A stretch of DNA of 64,000 nucleotides from Apostichopus japonicus. Its lineage: Eukaryota; Echinodermata; Holothuroidea; Aspidochirotida; Stichopodidae. The notes below the pieces were generated by a model, which saw only the letters and a program-made list of their open reading frames with translations, made no database searches and was not told the DNA's origin. This document shows positions 20,100 through 32,452 of this stretch, one piece after another. The DNA lies in contig NC_092564.1 of the NCBI RefSeq assembly GCF_037975245.1, positions 19,289,984 to 19,353,983 of the forward strand, given 5' to 3'. The translations under genes were made by a program, and so were the position numbers. Within the stretch, counting starts at the first letter, position 1; each line of letters begins with the position of its first letter.

Positions 20100-20880
20100 G
20101 ATGAGATCTGCAACTCTATTAATTGCCCTCTTGTTTTGTTTTGATTGTTTGTTTTTTGCTATCCATTTGGGTTTTTCTGCAGTTGTCATTAGTAGTATCT
20201 CTTGTTCTACTGTTGCTTCAGTTTTGTTTGTTTTGCTTCATGTTGTTGGTGTGCCTGTCATTTACGTTTGCTGTACTTACAACTGATATTTGTCATTGCT
20301 ATTGTTTTATTTGAAGACTTATCTCCTTGTTCGTACATCTGTTTTCCCTTTCTGTGGATGAAGTTGTTGTTATCATTGCTATTATTCCTGTTGATTTTGT
20401 TACTTCTGTCGTTCTAATTAATATTTTTTAGTATTGCTGTTGTTGTAAATGTTGTTGTTGCTGTACTTGTGGTTGCTGTTTTTGCTTTTTGTTTCGATGT
20501 AAAGACTGTCGCTGTTTTTCTGATCGACGTTGATGCTATCGTTGTTGTTTCCATTTTTTATTTTGTTTGTTTCTATGGTTACTGTTAGTATTTTATTGTT
20601 CTTGTCATTGTTATTATTATTATTGTTGTTCATATTACCACTGTACTTTTTGCCGGATGTAACTATTGATGTTTTGTGCTTGACGCTGTTACGCCGTTCC
20701 GGTGTGCTCCTGTCGTTGTTGATCTGTTAATGTTCCTTTGTTTATATTTCATTTTGTTGCTGTTCCCCTCTTTTGTTGTTGCTGCTATTGTTGTTGAAAA
20801 TTTCTCGTTTTGCTACGAATATTGTTCTTTCTGTTGTTGCTATTGTTCTTCCTGTTCTTATCGTCGCCGGCGTTGTTGAT
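20100..20880. repeat. low-complexity T/G-rich tract, degenerate (TTG)n
   Basis: Long stretches of TTGTTG, TTATTATTA and CTGTTGTTG are interrupted by other bases. All plus-strand frames give Leu/Phe/Val/Cys-rich peptides and the minus strand gives an Asn-rich one, as expected from composition alone. Confidence 0.85.
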
Positions 20881-22589
20881 GAAGGGGTATTTTGTTATTT
20901 ATTTTATAATTTTTTTAACTTAAGTTTAAGTAATAGAAATATCGGCAAGGTTTGAGACTTATGAGGTTAAACAGAAAAAATACTACAATGGGGTGACAAT
21001 GAGGTAACAACTTTCATTGAATGAATCAAAAGCGTTTTTATTTTTGTTAAACTCAATATTTGTTACATGTAGCTATATACATACCTACACACTATTGAAC
21101 TTTTTTTTCACTATCATGTATGTCACTTTTTATAGATATTATTGGATGGCATCATTTAACCACGAATCCAATAACTCCGTCTTCGTCATATATTATTTCT
21201 TGTCCATTTTGCACCTTCTTTTTTTAAATCTTTAATTTCATAATTCCATACATCATCGCTCACCACATCCGTCAACTATAATTCCACCTTTACCAGTTAA
21301 TTCCGAGAATCTTGGTCACCATTATCAACTCCCTCCCCCCCCCCCCCCCAAACCCAACCTTTTTTTCTTATCTTTATTTTCTTGCAAATATTCAGTCTGC
21401 AGCTATAGATTTTCATCAATGCTTCAAGTAATGACATGGTGAGATGGTATATATATATACGGTATATATGAAAGTAAACCGGCTTATATAGTTCTTTACA
21501 TATTAGCCTATTCTATCCACATCATTCTCTTCTCAGAAATGACTAATTACCCAAGGAGAACATGTTAAAAATTATTTTGCAAGAACCAAATCAATCAAAT
21601 ATAACCAATTCCTTTCTTTTCCATGGATATAGAAAATATATATACTAGAGACGAAAGAATAAGAAAAAGGCAAAAAAATACTGGCGTAACAAGCAATATA
21701 CTCGCCGCTTCATTACCCTCAGGCCATCATAGTTTTCAGTGTGAAACTTAACATGATAAATGTTGATTAAGCACAATAGGGAATACACGTCTCCATTTTT
21801 TTAACCCCCATGAGAGAAGTAGTCCAATCCACCTTGCGGCACTTAACAAAGTCGTTACGTCTACGGTAGATGCATAAAGAGAAAAGTAGAAAACTTTTAT
21901 CGCTCTTTCTTTTCTTTTGGTATTCCTCCGCTAAATCACCTGGGTCTTATATTAGATCTATCAATTCCCCACCCTGGGGTAATTTAGAGTAAGGTACACC
22001 AGATGAAATCTCAATTAAACGATTTGCTTCACTGGTTACTTACCCCGGTTCTAATATTTTATCAAGTGTTTTTCAAACAACATCGAATTCGAGAAAAATT
22101 TGGGTTGGATGATTAAAGGGAGTAGGTGAATATATACCTGCATGTGTTGCGAGTTAGGTTGACAGAGAAAGACTCGTTTCCCTTTCTGAAATGTATTTCT
22201 ATTTTTTAAGGCTGAAATTTCACATTTTATTATTGATACTTTCATATTAGTTCCATATTGTATGAATAACCTGTGAAGTTGTGAAATAACTCAATTGCAT
22301 AGAGTCAAATTTTAATAACTGAAAAATTTGAACATTTGAAATTAAATACAATTTCCTAATTGATGTGTAATTTGTGAATTTGAAAAATAAACATACATAG
22401 ATGGAAAATGAATTTTAATAGACTGATAAATCTTTAGTATTTTTTCTTTCTTTCTTTGATTTTCCCCTGTATGCTTTTGAATTTCTGACTTGCTAAGAAA
22501 CTTAAGTAATGTGTGTAATCATTTCATTAACAATTTTATTTTAACAACCTTTTTAACAACCTTGAAAAGCAGACTAACACAGTTAATAA

Positions 22590-22920
22590 TATAATATATT
22601 GAGGATTTTTAAAGCGCAGACATATCCACCGATACGGTGCTCAAGGCGCATAACTTTTTTACTCTTTAAGAACTCGTTTTATTTACAGAGCAGCCCCTTT
22701 TTGTAAACTGGTAAAGACAGCATCTTAGATCCTTTGTTGTAGCTTTTTGATAATTTTGATAACTTTTGTAACGCTTAATATATTTTATTATTAACTTAAT
22801 CTCATAAACTTTTATATGTCTTAACCTGTATTTTTGATGTTCTGTATATTGTTATATTTTTATCCTATTTATAAATTTCTCTGTAAATTTATACTGGAAT
22901 AAAGAAATGAAAAAAAAATA
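22590..22920 (+). repeat. possible 3' end of a retrotransposon, ending AATAAAGAAATG-poly(A)
   Basis: A T-rich region ends with ATACTGGAATAAAGAAATGA and then nine A, like the 3' tail of a LINE or processed transcript. It begins with an AGCGCAGACATATCCACCG-containing block. No reverse transcriptase remains. The trimeric SINE starts directly after it. The family is not identified. Confidence 0.35.
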
Positions 22921-23290
22921 ACAATATTAACCTGGTCAACGATAACCTGTCAAACATGTAGAGACAATCCCTCCATATGGCAGCATCTAAACAACACCGA
23001 ACTGACAGTTTATCTCAAAGGTCCCCATTTATACACCTGGGTGAAGAGAGGCAATGGAGATAAAGTGCCTTGACCAAGGACACAACGTAATGATCTGGCC
23101 AGGACTAAAACCTGCAAGCCTTAAAGCACAAGTCCACTGCCTTAACCACTTGACCACAATACGACTCGAACCTGCAATCCTTAGATTACAAGTCCAATGC
23201 CTTAACCACTTGACCACAACAGGATTCGAACCTGCAAGTCTCAGATCACAAGTCCACTGCCTTAACCACTTGACCACAACAGGACTCGCT
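22905..23290 (-). mobile_element. SINE with three tandem tRNA-like heads
   Basis: On the minus strand three exactly 60-bp units (23221-23280, 23161-23220, 23101-23160) follow one another. Each reads GTGGTCAAGTGGTTAAGGC (A-box-like), then an anticodon-arm-like segment with CTTGTAA or a variant (Thr-TGT-like loop), then GCAGGTTCGAATCCTG (B-box-like). Below 23101 comes a unique body (CCAGATCATTACGTTGTGTC, then a GTCAAGGCACTTTATCTCC block) running to a T/A-rich end near 22905. Internal pol III promoter elements plus a body are the hallmark of a tRNA-derived SINE. The unit nearest the body is the most decayed in its B box (GGTTTTAGTCC). Short open frames on both strands are only shadows of the repeat. 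Confidence 0.8.
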
Positions 23291-23700
23291 GAAATATGAT
23301 TTTTCTCTTGCGTAATTAACTGAAGTCCACTGTATATTATATAGGATTTGTATAATAATTTGAATTATATGTGTAATTAAGACAAAATAATATATCGGTA
23401 TGTTTGGGATACAACCGAAATTTGTTTTCAAACTGCTAACTTAGCAAGATGGCAAAAGTAGTACAATACTTCTTTGTTATTTTGCATGAATATTTTCTCA
23501 TCAAAGACTATCAAATTCTACATTATCATAAAAAAAATTACTTATTTACTCTTATTGGAGATAAATAATTTATGAAGTTCGAGGAAATAATACCAGAAAT
23601 TTAATATTCTCTCGATCGGTGACAAACACTCACATTCTGTAATATTTGCATTACGTCATGCGACTGGAGTGAAAACATTTTTGTGGTTTGGAGTGGAGTG

Positions 23701-24034
23701 TGCGTGCGTCTGGAAAGCCGTTTTAACATTTAATAAGGAATTTCAGATATCTCGAAATAATTTCAGATATCTCAAATTTATTTAAGATATCTACAAATAA
23801 TTGCAGATATCTTAAAATCAACTTCAGATATCTCGATATACCAGAGAATTTCAGATATCTGAAATTGAATTCGAGATATCTGAAATTGAATTCGAGATAT
23901 CTGAAATTGAATTCAAGATATCTGCAATTCTATTTCAGATATCTGAAATAGAATTTTAGATATCTAAAATAAGAAACAATTTAAGATATCTAAAATTCCC
24001 GATTAAATGTTAAAATGGCTTTCCATACGTGCGA
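23701..24034. mobile_element. fold-back / MITE-like element made of AGATATCT palindromes
   Basis: The outer ends are inverted repeats. The left end reads TGGAAAGCCGTTTTAACATT and continues TAATAAGGAATTTCAGATATC. The right end, reverse-complemented, reads TGGAAAGCCATTTTAACATT and continues TAATCGGGAATTTTAGATATC. Between them the 8-bp palindrome AGATATCT occurs 12 times, about every 20 bp. No transposase is present. A precise target-site duplication is not obvious, so the exact ends are uncertain. Confidence 0.8.
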
Positions 24035-24035
24035 G

Positions 24036-24651
24036 TGTATATGAATACTATCTGAATATGTTAACCACTTTTCGCGACAATCCTAACCATGCAAAATGTG
24101 CTTTTGTAATAGTCCAAACTTAGAGCCTACCCTGCACTCGCGGAATCGTTAAGTCACAGACATATACCATGAGCAAAATAGTTGGATACAAAATTTGACT
24201 ATACGCGTTACCTTATAATGCTGTAATTGCTACTTAGTATCATGGTACCCGCCATGAGGTGTAAGGTCTCTGCAATCGCTGACATTTGTAGGTCAAGCGG
24301 TCTTTGTGTAAAGAAATTCATCTATTTCATTATGCGTTCTGGAAGCGTACGCATTTTTTAGGAAAGCTATCTGTTAAATGTTTTAAATATCCCCATTGCG
24401 AAGCGGAAACATTTAAAAGTTACGACAAAGGCTGTAAGCCTGCGGCCGAGAACATAAAGCATTCTTATGGAATGTTGATCTATATAGAAATAGTTCTGTT
24501 CCTAAGACAGTAAACAATAAATTGCAGTATATACCATGCATAAATGACACGTGCCCGTTCAACGCAGTAGGACATACATACGTTCATTAAACATGCGTGT
24601 ACTAGACAACCAAGTGACGTCACAAACAAAACTGTAGTTATATCATTAAAT
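24036..24651. other. intergenic, nothing recognised
   Basis: AT-rich unique sequence between two transposon-like elements. The 69-codon open frame here has no recognisable domain. Confidence 0.4.
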
Positions 24652-24804
24652 CATGGGCGTAGCTAGATTTCGGTTACTAGGGGCCCAATGAATTCTTGGG
24701 AGTAGGTATTATCTATTTTCTATTACAAAAAAATCTGTATTTTTTCTGACAGATATTTGGGGGCCTATTTTGCCCCCCCCCCCCAACCCGTGGCTACGCC
24801 ATTG
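24652..24804. mobile_element. short hAT-like MITE with GGCGTAGC terminal inverted repeats
   Basis: The left end reads CATGGGCGTAGCTAG. The right end, reverse-complemented, reads CAATGGCGTAGCCACGGG. Flanking octamers CATTAAAT and CCTTAAAC agree at 6 of 8 positions, in line with an eroded 8-bp hAT target duplication. A long C run (minus-strand G run) lies just inside the right end. There is no coding capacity. Confidence 0.6.
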
Positions 24805-24805
24805 C

Positions 24806-27284
24806 CTTAAACTCGTATCACAGTTACGCCAGACAGACAACAATCGCATATATAAGAACGTTACGATATAATGATGTTGTATTATTAATAACTGTTCAAC
24901 TGGAAGTGCCTCACATTTATAATACTTGACTGCGTACTACGTGGTACGTGACAGACTGTACGCATTAAAGTAGATATTATATTCCTGATAACTTCATTGT
25001 CTGGTGTGAATTCTCTCACAACCGTAACGACTATAAGAGGGTACACTATATAAGCCGCAATTTGATATCGATAACTGCACATGGATTGTATATACGAAAA
25101 ACAGTAATTTGTTTTTAAGACGACAGCATATCAACGGTTACATTGTCATATTCTATTGACATAATTAACACAGTGCCTCATCTGTATCATAAGACAAAAT
25201 TCTTCCGGACATTACAATATTTACAGTTTAACGGCAGAAGACAACACAGTACTGTAAACAACTCTGAAAACAATACTATGACATGTAAGTAGGCTGGTAT
25301 CATATATAGTCCTACAATCTAACATATAGAAAAAAAGCCCTTCCCCTTTATAATGAATAATGAAGCTAAGAAGTATAGGCATGATGTAACTTTAACCCCC
25401 ACCCACCCGTAACTATATAACCCCCGCCCACCCCCACCGTCCAAACAAACCACATACATAAAAAAAAAAATACAATGAAAAAAAGCAAGCAACACTTATT
25501 GGAACAATTAGAACTCGCAGACTGAATGTTTTAGTAATAAAGTACTTTTTCATTTATTATACTCTTCACTTCATAAACCAGTCATCACTACCTATCAGTC
25601 CTTAATGCATAAATAATTAAAGTTTATGATGGTGTTCTATAACATGACCAAGTGATACATATTTCATATAAAGCGTTAGACACCGATCTTCAATTCGATC
25701 GCGCAGCTGCGAGTGAAGGAAGTGTGCAGGACAGGTTGGTTAATCGGTAATGAAGTTGAACGTCTCAATTAAGTCAACATCAGTAGACATGTTCTAGTTA
25801 GCCATCTTTCCTGCATGCTCCAAGTGGTATAGATCTTTTATGTACAATTTAACAAACTTATATGACAAACTCAACCGCGGATACAGGGGTGTGTGAGGGT
25901 GTATACATCCCATCCTCTTGTTTTGAACCTCACACACAAACTTCAAAAGTAGTTATTCGCATAATCTTGCTCTTATAACTAATTATAGACCTAATTTCAA
26001 GTCTAATTGAGGCTCAGAATTCACTATTAGACGTCTAAAAGTGTTATGTTTCTGGAGGGGGGGGGGGGGGCAAACACCCCTTAAACGATAGTCGGTTTTA
26101 AAATTCCCTTATATATCCGAGATCCACACCTGATATTTACGTTAAAGTATTAATACCTGATAGAGAGATATTGTGCATTCAAAAAAAAATTGGAAAAAAG
26201 GTGGCATATACTTTATATAAGAACTATCGACAGGAACATGGGGGAGGATAAGAACAACACACATACACGCATGCACGTACACACAAACAGACAGAAACTG
26301 TGCAATGCAATGCCGGATTGCAGGGTGATCCAAAGTTCCCGTTACGGTCCGGTTAGTTTAATACAATACAATAACAATTAACATAACAAGTACAAAATGT
26401 TTATCTCGGTATAATGTAGCCATATATAGGCTGCACAGTTCCAGGCTTTCTTATGCTTAAACTTAAATATGTTAACTTCGTTCTACCAAAATGTTTGTTT
26501 AATTTATTCATTTTTTTATTTTTGTCAGTTTTCTTTTGCGAAACTTTGCAGTAATTCTTCACAAATGCGATCATTATTGTCTCTCAGATCCTCACATGAC
26601 AAACTTATTGCATTAACTGTCAATATTAAAGGAGTTGAGTGAACATTATTTGCAAGAATATCGGATTGTGCTGAATGATCACATCCAATGACTTCCAAGG
26701 GTTAGAGAAAGTCGGTGTGACGATTTAGTTTATTTAAGCATATATGATTAAAAAAAAATTAAAAGTTGTTATTGTTTTTTGCAAGATTGTGGAATAAGAT
26801 TAAAGAAACGGAAAGTAATATCAAAAAGAAAAGTATGTTAAATAAGTAATTTAAAATAAAAATATAAAAAAGATCGTAAAAGAACAAATAGTAGAAAAAC
26901 AAGTTCGCTCCACGTGAAATATGTGGGCTTATCCCGCTACGGTGTCTTTAACAGAGCACGCATGACCAACGTTTGTGTTATGCAGGTAACCAACTTGAAC
27001 GGGTGTATTTGCAGAGAACTGATGCATGGAGGGCGATATCACTCTTCCATGAATTGCCTTGTCACTTTTGGCATATATTTTATCGTTGATCGGTAAATCA
27101 AATAGCGCTGTGTTCAATTAATGGAACGCTTAGCTATATAATGAAGAAGATAAACTACTATTTCATCTCAGGAACAGGTGATCCAGAGTTAAAATTGACA
27201 ATTCTTCTATCTCTGCTATCTAAAGTCTTCCATTTGAGATACTTTGTGTGCGTGTAATGACGCAATTTATAGAGTGGTCATTTT

Positions 27285-27286
<2 letters not shown>
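24806..27286. other. intergenic, only small repeats
   Basis: Apart from the block at 25879-25920, a C-rich tract at 25398-25435 and a G run near 26056, I see only AT-rich unique sequence without convincing coding or RNA features. Confidence 0.4.
25879..25920. repeat. GGGTGTATACATCCC hairpin repeat, copy 1
   Basis: CGGATACAGGGGTGTGTGAG leads into GGGTGTATACATCCC. A similar block with GGGTGTACACCCC is at 52790-52840. This is probably the end of a dispersed repeat family. Confidence 0.35.
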
Positions 27287-28954
<1,668 letters not shown>

Positions 28955-29106
28955 AGAAAGTCATTTCAGATGAAAACTGTAGATTGCTCTTGGATGAAAA
29001 ACCCAACTTACTATATGATCCGGCCGGGTATCGAACCCAGAACCTCTCGATTACTAAGCCTCATTGCTTCAAATACCACCGCCTTTATCCACTCGGCCAC
29101 AGCATC
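28955..29106 (-). mobile_element. tRNA(Leu/Ser)-like SINE
   Basis: On the minus strand 29100 down to about 29020 reads GTGGCCGAGTGGATAAAGGC (A box), a long variable-arm-like segment, then GGTTCTGGGTTCGATACCCG (B box), like a class II tRNA. A short body follows, with AAGAGCAATCTACAGTTTTC near 28965-28995. The anticodon arm does not pair well and no acceptor stem closes, so this is a SINE or tRNA relic rather than a working tRNA gene. Confidence 0.65.
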
Positions 29107-29189
29107 GGTACAACAGCAATGCCTATACTGCATGCATACTAGCAGTGTTTCGATGCATGTGCTCGTATTCTAGTATTAATCTTTTGTCC

Positions 29190-29520
29190 GTTCTTATACT
29201 AGTACCTGCTTTTTTCTCAAAATATGGGATCGATACTAATGCAATCTTAACTAATCGTACTCAGCAGTTTTGTTCCCGCCCTCATAATTTGTACCCGAAC
29301 TTGTACTCGGAGAATTAAAAAAAAAAATGTGGTATAGAGACTAATGCAATGTTAAATATTCGTACTAAGCATTTTGGTACTCTCGCTCATGGATATTATG
29401 CAGATACTAATACAATGTTTTATACCATTGCATATACTTAACGTTTTGTACTCGTACACGTCGTACTCATATCAAGATGATATATGTTTGTACTCGAACC
29501 CATGTTGTACTTACACTACT
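29190..29520. repeat. degenerate GTACTCG / ACTAATGCAAT repeats
   Basis: Blocks of the kind GATACTAATGCAAT recur at about 29232, 29337 and 29403, with many TACTCG words between them. The period is irregular and the repeat is old. Confidence 0.4.
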
Positions 29521-29614
29521 ATAGCCTAGACCTGCCTCCTACTTGTTTGGCATATTTGGTGAAAGATTATTGAGATACATTACGTTTGGGATCAGTTTTA
29601 CTGACTGCATATTT

Positions 29615-29757
29615 AATGAAAATTGCGGCCGCTTCGCCGACAGATGGCCGACTGCGGGCTTCGGCGAATGGGTGTATTTTGCGGTCCTTACGCCTGACCA
29701 GAGCCCAGGGAACCCCAAGGGCCCCTGGAACTCGCACCGGAGTAGTTACGCCACTGT
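29615..29757 (-). mobile_element. GC-rich fragment with hAT-like end CAGTGGCGTAACTA
   Basis: Read on the minus strand from 29757 the segment begins CAGTGGCGTAACTACTCCGG and continues through GGGGCCC-rich sequence. It includes a hairpin TTCGCCGA / TCGGCGAA near 29632-29678. The GC content is far above the surroundings. Only one end is recognisable, so this is called a fragment. Confidence 0.45.
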
Positions 29758-30170
29758 TTGGAGGTATGCATTAGATTAAGTTAATATATTTCCGTTTCTA
29801 TATATAAACAAGGCTCTATAGCTACCGTCAAATAACGACAGCAGTTATGTTAATACGATTTAAGTGTCAAGTCGTTCTATACATACATCGTATGTGAATA
29901 CTATATACCCATATACAATGCCATCCTTTCCTATGTGTAACAGAAAACGCAGCAATTGGATACAACATCAAAATCGACTTTTACAGCTGTACGAAATACA
30001 TCAAGTAGCCTAATGAGTTTCCCACGTCCAAAATCGGGTCTTTGCTCTCCTTCACAAGCACTTCGATCTTCCTTCGGTCTCATTAAACCATTTTCAAGTT
30101 GACATTCTCTTGATTTCCAAAGAAAACTCTATTTTTTATTTCACTTTCTTGATAGATTCTTTATGTTTCT

Positions 30171-30173
<3 letters not shown>

Positions 30174-30254
<81 letters not shown>
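30174..30254. repeat. (TA)n microsatellite
   Basis: Perfect alternating TA, about 80 bp. It gives Tyr-Ile open frames on both strands. Confidence 0.97.
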
Positions 30255-30256
<2 letters not shown>

Positions 30257-32100
30257 CAATTGGTCTCCTTGTGGACAGGAGAGCTCACATAGTAGAATAA
30301 CACATGTTCCTTGGATCAAAACGTCTACACTATACTGAACTCTCGCCACGTCCTAGAAATCAAGTTCGTGACCCTCACACAGTAGGATGAAACGAGTCGC
30401 TTTTGACGCTTTGATAAGACATATAATTGATCAAACGTGATACACAGGTGATTGAATTAGCCTAGTATACAAGTTTCGTCGCCTTTAGTACAGATTCGTC
30501 ATTGAATATACGGATTTCTTTCTTTTTTACTTCACCCAAATGTTTTCGACAAATAATCAATCGTACTTTTACCAATAATATTTCACTTCCCAGGGATAAT
30601 GTTCTCCAATTTGTTCACCTCAATCTCCCGACAAAATGCAAATGAATGGCTAAGGTCTTCCTTGTTATAATACATTCTTGAAACGGTTGGGAGAGGTGTG
30701 CCACCTGGGTAAAATGAAACTTGTTTAACTCTATAACTGGGGTTCATATCTGCGGACATTTTTCATAATTTTATATTTGAAAAAGTAGGCTGTTACACAA
30801 TCGGCTAAAATTGGAAAACATTTTACCGGGTGTTCTACATTTTGTAGCATTATACACAACTATGATTATAACTGAAGTTTCAATCCAAGCCCAACAAGAG
30901 GGTCATCAGACCTTTTTTTTTTTGAAGGCCTTGATCGGCTAGACTATGGTATACTTTTAAAGTCGAAGTTAAAATGTTGAAGAGATTCTTACATTGGAAG
31001 CGTTATTCATATGGCTTGTAAGTGTACAGTATATATATATTGCGCAATGCTTGCAGCTGCTCAAATATAAATCAACTTTAGAGACAATCATTTTCATAAC
31101 ATTATTATGACGATAGTTACGGTGTCATACAGAAAAATGAACTTACATTCAACCAGAGACGGATACATGAATGTTATAAGGGATAATACACATTTCAGGT
31201 ATCACTTTACAATACGACGGCAAGACAGTATTGTAAATAACATTCCTATTTCAAGAACATATAGAAAATAGTCCTTTAATGTTTGAATAATGAAACATTA
31301 GGCTATATGATCAAACATATCTAGAATTGGGTTTGTGGGGACTTTCCTAAATAAATTCGATACAACTTTGATCACCTTGTCTGCACTGTATGGGTGAAGT
31401 GAGTGCACCTATACCCCTACGAGAAAAATGGCTACATGATGGCGAAAATATTCAAAATGCTGGCGTATACAGTAAATGATGGATGGTGGATATCACGTGA
31501 CATTCCAGGGAGCATAAGTCGGTTCGAATTAACACACCTGACCACCTGACTCGTAGTTCTCTGAATATTCATAGAAACGAGAAAGCTTGATATTAGCCCG
31601 TTATCCTCCTGTATACGATCATAACATGGGGGTCTCAAATGAGCCAAGTTTTTGTAGGTTTCATAACTTCTGAGATTCACTTATCAACACTATGGTTCTC
31701 ATTGTGGCTTTAGAATAAATCGACACGAATATAGTTTAAAGTCCACCTGCCCTGGCGTCCAATTAAATGAAAGCCCCCGCCCCTGTGCACACCCCTCCCC
31801 CCCTTCACCTCCTAAGAAAGGAACAATCAGTGACAACTACACAGAGCCTAACACGTATAGGCGATATTAAATCCTACAAACTGATTTTTCTCGATTAAAT
31901 GTAAGATTCATCCGTTATTTGTCTACGAAAGTATATTAAGGTATTAATGATTGTTTTTGAAACTTGACCGACTTTATACAAAGGCTCTAAACATGTGTTG
32001 TAAACTTACTAAGCAAAACACGTGACAAGTGTTCCGGCATGGCGGGGAACAAAACTTTTGGAACACGACCAGCTGTTTGAAGAACTCTGCAGTGAACTAA
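30255..32100. other. intergenic, nothing recognised
   Basis: AT-rich unique DNA. An 82-codon minus-strand frame at 31432-31680 has no recognisable motif and no splice-consistent neighbours, so it is not called. Confidence 0.4.
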
Positions 32101-32180
32101 TTTACATTGTTACATACTGTTACTGCCGACCAATATATATATATATATATATTGGTCGGCAGTAACAGTATGTAACAATG

Positions 32181-32184
<4 letters not shown>
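32101..32184. repeat. perfect 84-bp palindrome
   Basis: The left 42 bases (starting TTTACATTGTTACATACTGT, then TACTGCCGACCAATATATAT) are exactly the reverse complement of the right 42 bases. The centre is the AT alternation. A (TA)n tract follows directly. The lack of any mismatch means it is very young, under gene conversion, or an assembly fold-back. Confidence 0.95.

Positions 32185-32246
<62 letters not shown>
32185..32246. repeat. (TA)n microsatellite abutting the palindrome
   Basis: Perfect alternating TA directly next to the right arm of the 84-bp palindrome. Confidence 0.95.
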
Positions 32247-32248
<2 letters not shown>

Positions 32249-32389
32249 CAAACATTACCACATGGTGGCAAAGTTTAAATTGAATTTCATTAACATCAAG
32301 AAAGTCTTTTATGATTTCTCAGATCAGATCAGTGGGACAATTATACAGTTTACAAGCGTCTGAGAATAAAAATGGCGAATGAAGTAGTT

Positions 32390-32452
32390 AACGATGAAGC
32401 CGTCTATATACAATGTGTGTCGATGAAGCCGTCTATATACAATCTGTGTATT
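32390..32452. repeat. two-copy 30-bp tandem duplication
   Basis: CGATGAAGCCGTCTATATAC plus AATSTGTGT occurs twice in direct succession, with one base difference. Confidence 0.75.

Noticed and set aside
20032-20955. Leu/Phe/Cys-rich frames resembling membrane proteins
   Set aside because: Overlapping plus-strand frames and the Asn-rich minus frame all come from one degenerate (TTG)n tract, with no conserved domain.
23029-23299. Opposed 81- and 82-codon frames with three-fold peptide repeats
   Set aside because: They are translations of the three 60-bp tRNA-like units of the SINE, not a repeat protein.
29020-29100. Functional tRNA gene
   Set aside because: A and B box-like words are present, but the anticodon stem mispairs and no acceptor stem closes. 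A SINE relic explains it better.
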